Shown here one piece after another: positions 50,502 to 58,483 of a DNA stretch of 64,000 nt. The notes beneath the pieces are model-generated. The model did not search any database. It was given only the letters and a program-made list of their open reading frames with translations, and was not told the DNA's origin. A program made the translations under genes and the position numbers. Source of the DNA: DAOUAG01 sp034432935 (GTDB taxonomy: Bacteria; Chloroflexota; Dehalococcoidia; SM23-28-2; RBG-16-64-32); assembly GCA_034432935.1 (NCBI GenBank), contig DAOUBD010000048.1, positions 1 through 64,000 of the forward strand, read 5' to 3'. Position 1 is the stretch's first letter. Every line of letters starts with the position of its first letter.

Positions 50502-53282
50502 ATGCCGGCCAGACATCGGTCATCCGAAGAGGCGTATCGCAGCCGGTGGAAGTGGGACCGCTGGGTGTGGGGCTCCCACGCTGTCGACTGCTACCCCATG
50601 GTGGGCTCGTGTCCGTACCGGGTCTACATTCGCGATGGCCAGATCGTCTGGGAGGAACAGGCGGGCGTCTTCCCCAGCGTCGAGGAGGGCGTGCCGGACT
50701 TCAACCCCATGGGCTGCCAGAAGGGCTCGTGCTGGCACGAGCTCCTCTCGGCCAAGGAACGGGTCCTCTACCCCCTCAAGCGGGCGGGCGAGAGGGGCGA
50801 AGGGAAGTGGGAGCGCATCTCCTGGGACCAGGCCCTCACCGAGATCGCCGATGCCTTTATCGACGCCGTCCAGCAGGCAGGGCCGGAGTCCATCTTTTGC
50901 CCCAACGGCGCCAACGCTTGCGCCTGGGGCGTCATGACTCAGCGACGGTTCAGCTCCATCACCGGCACGCTTTTGGCAGATTTCGATACCGACGTCAACG
51001 ACTTCAATCCAGGCATGTACCTAACCTGGGGGAAACTCACGGTCACCAGTGAGGACGACTACGCCCACTCCGGCCTGATCTTTATCTGGAACTGCAACCC
51101 GGCCTACACCCGCATCCCTTTCTTCCACTTCCTCATCGAGGCCCGTTACAAGGGGGCTGAGGTGGTGCTCATCGCCCCGGATGTCAGCCCCTCGGCGATT
51201 CACTGCGACTACCACCTGCCGGTCCGCGTGGGCAGCGACGCGGCGCTTCTGCTGGGCATGTGCCACACAGTGGTGGAAGAGGGTCTCGTGGACGCCAACT
51301 TCGTCCGGACTCAAACGGATCTGCCCCTCTTGGTTCGGACCGACACTCGGCGCTTTCTAAGGGCGAAGGATGTCGATCCCAACGGCCGGGACGACCAGTT
51401 CTACTTCTGGGACCTGCGCACAGGACAGATAGTGGAGGCGCCTCGCGGCACGTTGGAGTTGGGCGAGGTGGAGCCGGCCCTAGAGGGCGTCTATCCGGCT
51501 GTATTGGCAGACGGCCAACGGGTCAAGGTGACGCCCGTCTTCGCCCTCTTGCACCAACGTCTCCAAGACTACGCGCCGGAGAAGGCCTCCCTCATGTGCG
51601 GCGTAGGGGCGGAGGCCATCCGCGCCATCGCCCGCAAGGTCGCGACGCGTAAGACCCACGTGTATGAGGGGCTGGGCACCGGCAAGCACTACCACGGCGA
51701 CCTCATGGCCCGCTCCATGTACCTGTTGCTGGCCCTGACCGGAAACTGGGGGAAGAAGGGCACCGGTCCGACGTATTGGAACACGGGCCCATCCACCGCT
51801 GGGCTGATGGACGAAGCCCGCCGGACGAAAGACCCCAACGAGCTGGCGCAGCTCATCGCCATGATGGACCAGGTCATCGCCGCTATCCGGGCGGAAGACC
51901 CCACCATGACGGACGAAATAGCCAGCGTCGAACTAATGAAGCGGGTCAGCGCTATGACGGGCCTCTTGGTGCCGCCTGTCTGGTGGTGGTACTACCACGC
52001 TGGCTTCCGGGAGGTCTGGAACAAGAGAGAGTGGCACGATCCCTCCATGAAGCGGGAGTTCGATGATTACTTCCGCGAAGCCCTCGATCGCGGCTGGTGG
52101 GCGGGCGTGGCGACGCCCCTCGAGGACAAGCCACCCCTCATGATGATCGAGGTGGGGGACAACATCCTGCGGCGTACCCGTGGCGGCACCACGATGCTAC
52201 TGCGCCACCTCTGGCCGAAGCTGAAGACCATCGTGACGGTGGACAGCCGTATGAGCGCCACCGCAATGTTCTCGGACTACGTTCTCCCCGCGGCCCAGCA
52301 GTACGAGCGACCCAGCGCCATGGGCCTGGCCCATACCCTCTTCTTCACCATGAACGACAAGGCGGTGGAGCCGGCGGGAGAGGCGCTGCCAGACTGGCAG
52401 GTCTTCCGGCTGCTCTGCCGTAAGATAGCGGAGCGGGCGCGGGCCAGGGAGTTCCCCGAGTACCGGGACAGCCGGGGGCGCACCTACCGGATCGACAACC
52501 TAGAAGACGTCTTCACCGCCGAGGGCTCTATGGTGGATGAGGAGGCGATGACAGCAGAAGGCATCGTAGGGAGCGCCCGCATGGGGACGCTGCCGCGCGG
52601 CACCGATATCCGCACCGTACGTGAAAAGGGAATCGTCCGATTTACGGGCTGGGGGTTTGCCCCCTACTCCAAGAACTACCAGACTCCCCTCGAGCAGAAC
52701 GAGACGATGGCGCCGTTCCGCTACCATGTCGAAAAGGGCGTGCCCTACCCCACGCTGACGCGGCGCGCCCAGTTTTACATCGACCACGAGTGGTTCCTGG
52801 AGGCCGGCGAGGAGCTGCCCTGTCACAAGGATCCCCCGAAGATGGGCGGCGACTACCCCCTCCAGCTCACCAGCGGCCACAATCGCTGGAGCATCCACGC
52901 CAACAACATCGCCAACCGCCGCCTGCTCCAAACCCACCGCGGGCGTCCGCATCTGCTGATGAACCCCACAGATGCGGCCGCAAGGGGGATTAGGGACGAT
53001 GACGAGGTACGTGTTCACAACGACATGGGCGAGTTCTTCGTGAGGGTTAAGCTGTCGCCCTCGGTGCGGCCGGGTCAGGTGATTATCTACAACGGCTGGG
53101 ACCTCTACCAGTTCAAGGGGTGGCGTGGCCCCAGCGGGCTGGAGGGTGCCATGACCAAGTGGCTGGGCTTTGCCGGGGGGTACGGCCACCTTAAGTACTG
53201 GCCCTTCATGTGGTCGCCCGTGCCCGTCGACCGGGCGACAAGGGTGGAGGTGAGCCAGGCCAAGCAGCGCAGGCGGCAGTAG
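50502..53282 (+). CDS. Type II DMSO-reductase-family molybdopterin alpha subunit 4
   Basis: 926 residues. FS0 ligands are His26, Cys30, Cys37 and Cys72: the first two Cys are six residues apart (DCYPMVGSCPY) against four in alphas 1, 2, 3 and 6. The putative molybdenum ligand is Asp167 in NDFNPG. No Tat signal (MPARHRSSEEAYR). A GGGAGG ribosome site precedes the ATG. It is expressed from promoter C, upstream of alpha 5 and the nitroreductase, and belongs with the FadA5-like thiolase and SDR upstream. No beta or gamma gene is adjacent. Confidence 0.88.
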   Translation: MPARHRSSEEAYRSRWKWDRWVWGSHAVDCYPMVGSCPYRVYIRDGQIVWEEQAGVFPSVEEGVPDFNPMGCQKGSCWHELLSAKERVLYPLKRAGERGEGKWERISWDQALTEIADAFIDAVQQAGPESIFCPNGANACAWGVMTQRRFSSITGTLLADFDTDVNDFNPGMYLTWGKLTVTSEDDYAHSGLIFIWNCNPAYTRIPFFHFLIEARYKGAEVVLIAPDVSPSAIHCDYHLPVRVGSDAALLLGMCHTVVEEGLVDANFVRTQTDLPLLVRTDTRRFLRAKDVDPNGRDDQFYFWDLRTGQIVEAPRGTLELGEVEPALEGVYPAVLADGQRVKVTPVFALLHQRLQDYAPEKASLMCGVGAEAIRAIARKVATRKTHVYEGLGTGKHYHGDLMARSMYLLLALTGNWGKKGTGPTYWNTGPSTAGLMDEARRTKDPNELAQLIAMMDQVIAAIRAEDPTMTDEIASVELMKRVSAMTGLLVPPVWWWYYHAGFREVWNKREWHDPSMKREFDDYFREALDRGWWAGVATPLEDKPPLMMIEVGDNILRRTRGGTTMLLRHLWPKLKTIVTVDSRMSATAMFSDYVLPAAQQYERPSAMGLAHTLFFTMNDKAVEPAGEALPDWQVFRLLCRKIAERARAREFPEYRDSRGRTYRIDNLEDVFTAEGSMVDEEAMTAEGIVGSARMGTLPRGTDIRTVREKGIVRFTGWGFAPYSKNYQTPLEQNETMAPFRYHVEKGVPYPTLTRRAQFYIDHEWFLEAGEELPCHKDPPKMGGDYPLQLTSGHNRWSIHANNIANRRLLQTHRGRPHLLMNPTDAAARGIRDDDEVRVHNDMGEFFVRVKLSPSVRPGQVIIYNGWDLYQFKGWRGPSGLEGAMTKWLGFAGGYGHLKYWPFMWSPVPVDRATRVEVSQAKQRRRQ

Positions 53283-53354
53283 GCGGCGAATTTCGGTGAG
53301 CAATGAGGGGTTATGGGTTCCGCGCTGCGGCGCCCTGCGCAGAAGGAGAGAGCC

Positions 53355-56111
53355 ATGACAGCGAGAGCCAGCGAGGAGAAGTATCGGTCCATCTGGAAGT
53401 GGGACCGCGTGGTCCAGAGCAGCCACGCCGTGGACTGCTATCCCATGGTGGGTTCTTGTCCGTATTACGTCTATCTGAGGGACGGCCAGATACTCTTTGA
53501 GGAGCAGGCGGGCATCTTCCCGCCGGTGGAAGAAGGGGTGCCGGACTTCAACCCCGCGGGTTGCCAGAAGGGAGCCTGCTGGCATCGGCTCCTCTCGGCC
53601 AAGGAGCGAGTCCTCTACCCCCTGAAGCGCGCCGGCGAACGGGGCGAGGGTAAGTGGCAGCGAATCTCATGGGACCAGGCGATGAACGAGATCGCCGATC
53701 ACATGATCGACGCCCTTCAGGAGGTGGGCCCCGAGGCCATCTTCTCGCCCAGCGGCGCCAACGCCCTGGCTTGGGGCATGGCCACCCAGCGGCGCTTCTG
53801 CGATCTCACGGGCTTCCCTCTCGCCGACTTCGACTCCGACATCGGCGACTGCGTCCCAGCCATGGCCCTAACCTGGGGCAAGTACATCACGCCAAGCGCC
53901 GACGACTACGCTCATGCCGAGATGATCGTCATCTGGCACTGCAATCCTTCCTACACGCGCATCCCCGTCTACCACTTCCTGACGGAGGCCCGCTATGGCG
54001 GCGCGGAGGTCGTCCTCATCGCCCCGGACCTCAACCCCTCACACATGCACACCGATCTTTACGTCCCCGTGCGTGTCGGCACCGATGCCGCCCTCTGCCT
54101 CAGCATGTGCCAGGTGGTGGTGCAAGAAGGGCTGGTCAAAGAGGACTTTATACGGGAACAGACGGACCTGCCCCTTTTGGTCAGGTTGGACACAAGGACC
54201 TTCTTGCGGGCCCGGGAGGTGGTGCAAGGGGGCAGAGACGACCAGTTCTACTTCTGGGATCTGAAGACCGGCGCCCTGGCCGAGGCGCCGCGCGGGACCC
54301 TCGACACAGGAGACGTCCAGCCGGCTCTGGAGGGCTCCTATCGCGTCAAGTTAGCGGACGGCCAGACCGTCAGCGTGGCGCCAGTGTTCGTCCTGCTGAA
54401 GGAGCGGCTTAGGGACTACACGCCGGAGAAGGCGTCGGCCATCTGCGGCACCAGCCCGGACGTCATCCGGGCCCTGGCCCGGCGCTTCGCCACCAAGAAG
54501 ACGCGGGTGCACGAGGGACTAGGGACCGGAAAGTTCTACCACGGCGACCTGATGGGACGGTCCATGTACCTCCTGCTTGCTCTGACGGGCAACTGGGGCA
54601 AGAAGGGCGCCGGGCCTGATTACTGGAACACGGGCCCCTCCACCGGCACCCATCTGAATCAGCCTCGCACCAAGGCTGGCATGGAAGAGGCGATGAACAT
54701 CCTGGCCATGTTCCGCCAGACCATCGAAGCGATGAAGTCCATGGACCCCACCAAGACGGACGAGATCGCAGCCGTTGAGATCATGCAGAACATGAGCGCC
54801 CTTACGGGCACCATCGTGCCGCCGGCCTGGTGGTGGTACTACCACGCCGGATACCGGGACGTTTGGAACCGGCGGAGCTGGAACGACCCCAGCATGAAGC
54901 GCCAGTTCGATGAGTACTTCCGGGAGGCGATGGAGAGGGGCTGGTGGAGGGGCGTGGCCATACCGCCCGCCGATAAGCCGCCGAGGGTGATGATCGAGGT
55001 GGGCGGCAACCTGCTGAGGCGCACCCGGGGCGGCGGCACGATGTTCCTGAAGCACCTCTGGCCCCAGATGAAGTGCATCGTTAGCGTGGACGTCCGCATG
55101 AGCTCAACCGGCATGTACTCGGACTACGTCCTACCGGCGGCTCAACAGTACGAGAGGCCCCACGCCATGGGCCTGGCGGCCACCCTGTTCATGACGGTCC
55201 TGGACAAGGCGGTGGAGCCCGCCGGCGAGGCCTTGCCCGAATGGCAGATCTTCCGCCGTCTGGCCCACGCCCTCAGCGAGAGGGCGAAGGCCCGGGGCTT
55301 CCTGGAGTACAAGGACGTCCGGGGACGCACCTTCCGCCTCGACGATCTGGAGGAGCGCTTCACCGGCGGCTTTACCATGGTGGACGAGCAGGCGATGACG
55401 GAGGAGGGCGTGCTGGTCAGCGCGGCCATGGGCGTCGTCCCTCCCGACACCACCATCGAGACGCTCCGCAAGCGGCCCGTGCGGTTCATCGACTGGGGCC
55501 TCTTCCCCAACGCCATGAACTACCAGACGGACATCCGGCCCGACGAGACCATGTCGCCCCTGCGCAACCACGTCGAGAAGAAGCTTCCCTATCCAACGTT
55601 GACCCGGCGGTCTCAGTTCTACATCGACCATGAGTGGTTCATCGAGGCTGGTGAGGAGCTGCCCTGTCACAAGGATCCGCCAGCCATGGGTGGTGATTAT
55701 CCGCTCCTTCTGACCAGCGGCCACAACCGCTGGAGCGTGCACTCCGGGAACATCGCCCACCAGACTCTCTTGGAGACGCACAGGGGGCACCCGCACCTGG
55801 TGATGAGCGTGGAGGATGCGGCGGCCCGCGGCATACAGGACGATGAAGAGGTGCGAGTGCACAACGACATGGGCTGGTTCCTGGTGAGGGTCAAGATATC
55901 GCCCACGGTGCGGCCGGGGCAGGTGGTCTGCTATAGCGGCTGGGACCCCTACCAGTTCCGGCACTGGCACTCGCCGAGCTACGCGGAGGGGGCTATGGTC
56001 AAATGGCTACACTTCGCGGGCGGCTACGGCCACCTCAAGTACTGGCCCTTCATGTGGCAGCCGACCCATGTCGACCGCGCCACCCGCGTCGAGGTTAGCA
56101 AGATCGCTTGA
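53355..56111 (+). CDS. Type II DMSO-reductase-family molybdopterin alpha subunit 5
   Basis: 918 residues, closest to alpha 4: it shares the unusual six-residue spacing of the first FS0 cysteines (His24, Cys28, Cys35, Cys70) and the PMVGSCPY insert, so these two are a recent tandem duplication. The putative molybdenum ligand is Asp165 in the IGDCVPA segment. No Tat signal. Start ATG at 53355 (AAGGAGAG upstream). Only 72 bp separate it from alpha 4, with no promoter seen, so they are probably cotranscribed. The ligand-to-substrate region differs, suggesting different substrates. Confidence 0.88.
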   Translation: MTARASEEKYRSIWKWDRVVQSSHAVDCYPMVGSCPYYVYLRDGQILFEEQAGIFPPVEEGVPDFNPAGCQKGACWHRLLSAKERVLYPLKRAGERGEGKWQRISWDQAMNEIADHMIDALQEVGPEAIFSPSGANALAWGMATQRRFCDLTGFPLADFDSDIGDCVPAMALTWGKYITPSADDYAHAEMIVIWHCNPSYTRIPVYHFLTEARYGGAEVVLIAPDLNPSHMHTDLYVPVRVGTDAALCLSMCQVVVQEGLVKEDFIREQTDLPLLVRLDTRTFLRAREVVQGGRDDQFYFWDLKTGALAEAPRGTLDTGDVQPALEGSYRVKLADGQTVSVAPVFVLLKERLRDYTPEKASAICGTSPDVIRALARRFATKKTRVHEGLGTGKFYHGDLMGRSMYLLLALTGNWGKKGAGPDYWNTGPSTGTHLNQPRTKAGMEEAMNILAMFRQTIEAMKSMDPTKTDEIAAVEIMQNMSALTGTIVPPAWWWYYHAGYRDVWNRRSWNDPSMKRQFDEYFREAMERGWWRGVAIPPADKPPRVMIEVGGNLLRRTRGGGTMFLKHLWPQMKCIVSVDVRMSSTGMYSDYVLPAAQQYERPHAMGLAATLFMTVLDKAVEPAGEALPEWQIFRRLAHALSERAKARGFLEYKDVRGRTFRLDDLEERFTGGFTMVDEQAMTEEGVLVSAAMGVVPPDTTIETLRKRPVRFIDWGLFPNAMNYQTDIRPDETMSPLRNHVEKKLPYPTLTRRSQFYIDHEWFIEAGEELPCHKDPPAMGGDYPLLLTSGHNRWSVHSGNIAHQTLLETHRGHPHLVMSVEDAAARGIQDDEEVRVHNDMGWFLVRVKISPTVRPGQVVCYSGWDPYQFRHWHSPSYAEGAMVKWLHFAGGYGHLKYWPFMWQPTHVDRATRVEVSKIA

Positions 56112-56148
56112 CGGAAGGCGCAGCGGCGGCGCCTCCGTCCGATCGATG

Positions 56149-56202
56149 GCTGGGGCAGGCGGAATGGACGTGCCCCCGGACCAGCGCTCCGCCTGCCCCA
56201 GC
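56149..56202 (+). terminator. Large hairpin after alpha 5
   Basis: 15 bp perfect inverted repeat (56149-56163 and 56188-56202, GCTGGGGCAGGCGGA and its complement), loop 24 nt, 37 bp after the alpha 5 stop. No T-run follows; a partial terminator before the nitroreductase gene. Confidence 0.5.
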
Positions 56203-56284
56203 TCCCGCCGTAACCCGTTGCGTCCTGCCGGCTGGCCGATATCATAACTGCCAGCCGAATCTTTCTCGCTGACAGGAGGGGTCC

Positions 56285-57091
56285 ATGGAGGTCAAAGAGG
56301 TCATCGGACGCCGGCGCAGCATCCGCTGGTACCAGCCCTACAGGCCCGTTGAGCCCGAGAAGATCCAGAAGATGCTACAGGCGGCGCGTTTCGCCTCCTG
56401 CGTGGGCAACGTAAACTCCGCCCGGGCCATCGTTATCTGGCGCGACAAGGCCTCGCCGGAGCTAATGAAGGTTATCACGCCGCCTCTCGCGTACCAGCAG
56501 ATGCAGACGGCGCCCGTCTTCATCCTCTGGTTCCACGACACAATGGCCTACGAGCACAGCAAGTGGATGCGCAACCTGATGGAGCTAGCGGAGACACGCC
56601 GCATCGGGCAGGAGCCGGAGCAGACTAAGAGGGACTTCCAGCGCATCGTGGGCGGCGCCGCCAGCACCTGGCAGCAGATCGCCCGGGAGCCTTTGGCCTT
56701 CATGGACCTGGGCCTCGCCGTCTGTCAGGCCATGATGGTGGCGTACGATGAGGGTCTCGGCACGTGCCTCATGGGCGGCCTGCGCCTCCAGCAGATCGCC
56801 GAGATGCTGAAGATGCCGGATACGGCCATCCCCGTTGCCCTCATGGCGGTCGGCTATCCCGCTGAGTCCTGGGAGGCGGGCGGGCAGACCCGCAAGGCGC
56901 CCTTCGAAGAGCTCTTCTGCGAGATGGAGTACGGCCGGCCCTTGAAGGAGGACCCGGCCGTGGTGGAGGAACTCAGGCGCGAGAAGCTGATCCAGGAACC
57001 AGCGCCCCTGCCTTGGCGGGATGGAGAGCTCCAGTACCTGGCGCGGGGCCTAGGCCTGAAGAACACGATCATCGCCTGGGGCAACGAATAG
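56285..57091 (+). CDS. Nitroreductase-family FMN protein
   Basis: 268 residues. N-terminal IGRRRSIRWYQP is the FMN-binding start of nitroreductases, and the later GLGTCLMGG and MAVGYPAESW segments are family-like. It should be a flavoprotein using NAD(P)H. Its substrate is not known; members include nitroaromatic reductases and enone reductases. It follows alpha 5 after a hairpin and 173 bp, with CAGGAGGGG before the ATG. A role in the same catabolic unit is possible. Confidence 0.82.
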   Translation: MEVKEVIGRRRSIRWYQPYRPVEPEKIQKMLQAARFASCVGNVNSARAIVIWRDKASPELMKVITPPLAYQQMQTAPVFILWFHDTMAYEHSKWMRNLMELAETRRIGQEPEQTKRDFQRIVGGAASTWQQIAREPLAFMDLGLAVCQAMMVAYDEGLGTCLMGGLRLQQIAEMLKMPDTAIPVALMAVGYPAESWEAGGQTRKAPFEELFCEMEYGRPLKEDPAVVEELRREKLIQEPAPLPWRDGELQYLARGLGLKNTIIAWGNE

Positions 57092-57409
57092 GAGCTGCGG
57101 GTCGGGGCGCAGCACCCGTGGTTGCGGTGCGCCGGTGGGGATCCGGGGGCGCCTTGCGGATCCGATGGCGTTTTGGCCTCCTGGGGTGCTGCGCCCGTAC
57201 GCCTGCGCCCCTACGGGGCCTCCGGCGCGCCACACGTCGGGGCGCAGCACCAGCCGAGACCGGGTGGCGTGCCCGACGCCGAAGGCCGGTGCGGTTAGTA
57301 GTGCCTCGGGCCCCTGGGTGCTGCGCCCGTACGGGGCCTCCTGGGGTGCTGCGCCCGTACGCGTCTTCTAAATCGGATGGCCCCTCGCGCGGCCCGTACG
57401 CCTGCGCCC
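57092..57409. repeat. Gene-free stretch of interspersed short repeats
   Basis: No convincing gene. A unit built around GGTGCTGCGCCCGTACG occurs at about 57184, 57317 and 57344, and in inverted form (GGGGCGCAGCACC) at about 57104 and 57240. A second unit, GTACGCCTGCGCCCCTACGG, occurs at about 57197 and 57396, the latter running into the end of the alcohol dehydrogenase gene. They look like a degenerate REP/BIME-type intergenic repeat. Confidence 0.6.
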
Positions 57410-58468
57410 CTACGGCGTCAGGGCGATCTTCAGGACGCCTTCCTTCTTGCTGCGGAAGAGGTCGTAGGCCTTCGGGGCGTCGGCCAGCTTCATACGGTGG
57501 GTGTAGAGGGGCGTGAGGTCGATGCCGCGGTACTTGATTAGCGCCAGCATATGCTCCAACCGGTCGCGGCCAGAGGGGCAGAGGGTGGTGACGATGTGGC
57601 GGTGCAGGAACGAGGGTGTCAGCGTGGGCATGGAGATGGCTGGCGTGAGGCCGTAGACGCCCACGGACGATACGGTGCCGCCGCGGCGGACGACACGGGT
57701 GGCGGCCTCGAAGGTGGCCTGGGTGCCCACGGCCTCCACCGCGATATCGACGCCGGCGCCGCCGGTGAGGGCCATGATCTCGGCCACGGGGTCCTTCTCC
57801 TTGGCGTTGATGGTGACGTTGGCGCCAAAGCGCTTCGACATCTCCAGCCGTTCGGGGATGGTGTCTACAGCGATGATCAGCCCGCAGCCGCGGGCGGCGG
57901 CGCCGGCGGTGGCGCAGAGGCCGACGGGGCCCTGGGCGAAGATGGCCACGGAATCGCCAAACCGCGCGTTGGCCCGATCGATGGCCCCGAAGCCGGTGGA
58001 CATGATATCCCCGGGCAGGACCCCTTGCTCGTCCGTGACCCCGTCGGGCACCTTGGCGGCAGAGACATCGGCGTCGGGGACCACGAAGTACTCGGCCTGG
58101 CATCCGGCCAACAGCGTGCCGCCGCCAGTGCATACGCTGAAGTCGCCGTGCATGCACTCGGGACACTTGCCACAGGAGGTGAGGCATGATGCCACAACCC
58201 GGTCTCCCGGCTTGAACTGGGTGACGCCCTCACCGACTTCATGGACGATGCCGATACCCTCATGGCCCATGAGCATCCCCTGGGGGACCATGATGTGAGG
58301 GTAGGCGCCCGCTAAGGCCGCCGTGGGTATCTCGTCCAGGAAGTGCATATCGGTGCCGCAGATGGTGGTCAGGGTCGTCTTGACGACGATCTGCCCGGGC
58401 CCGGCCTTGGGGACCGGCAGGTCCACCATCTCTACCTTCCCCATGTCTGTCTTTACGCACGCAAGCAT
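57410..58468 (-). CDS. Zinc-dependent alcohol dehydrogenase
   Basis: 352 residues of the medium-chain dehydrogenase family. Catalytic zinc ligands are visible (Cys in ICGTD, GHEGIG with His/Glu). The structural-zinc lobe carries CGKCPECMHGDFSVC, and a Rossmann GPVGLCATAGAAA segment binds NAD(P). It should oxidise an alcohol to aldehyde or ketone, or the reverse. A GTG at 58471 directly before the chosen ATG is an alternative. It is 16 bp downstream of alpha 6 on the same strand, so it may oxidise the alcohol made by that enzyme. Confidence 0.87.
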   Translation of the reverse strand: MLACVKTDMGKVEMVDLPVPKAGPGQIVVKTTLTTICGTDMHFLDEIPTAALAGAYPHIMVPQGMLMGHEGIGIVHEVGEGVTQFKPGDRVVASCLTSCGKCPECMHGDFSVCTGGGTLLAGCQAEYFVVPDADVSAAKVPDGVTDEQGVLPGDIMSTGFGAIDRANARFGDSVAIFAQGPVGLCATAGAAARGCGLIIAVDTIPERLEMSKRFGANVTINAKEKDPVAEIMALTGGAGVDIAVEAVGTQATFEAATRVVRRGGTVSSVGVYGLTPAISMPTLTPSFLHRHIVTTLCPSGRDRLEHMLALIKYRGIDLTPLYTHRMKLADAPKAYDLFRSKKEGVLKIALTP

Positions 58469-58483
58469 CACGTAGCCCCTTTC

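Noticed and set aside
57092..57409. CRISPR array
   Set aside because: Repeats are unequally spaced, occur in both orientations and have no constant spacer length.
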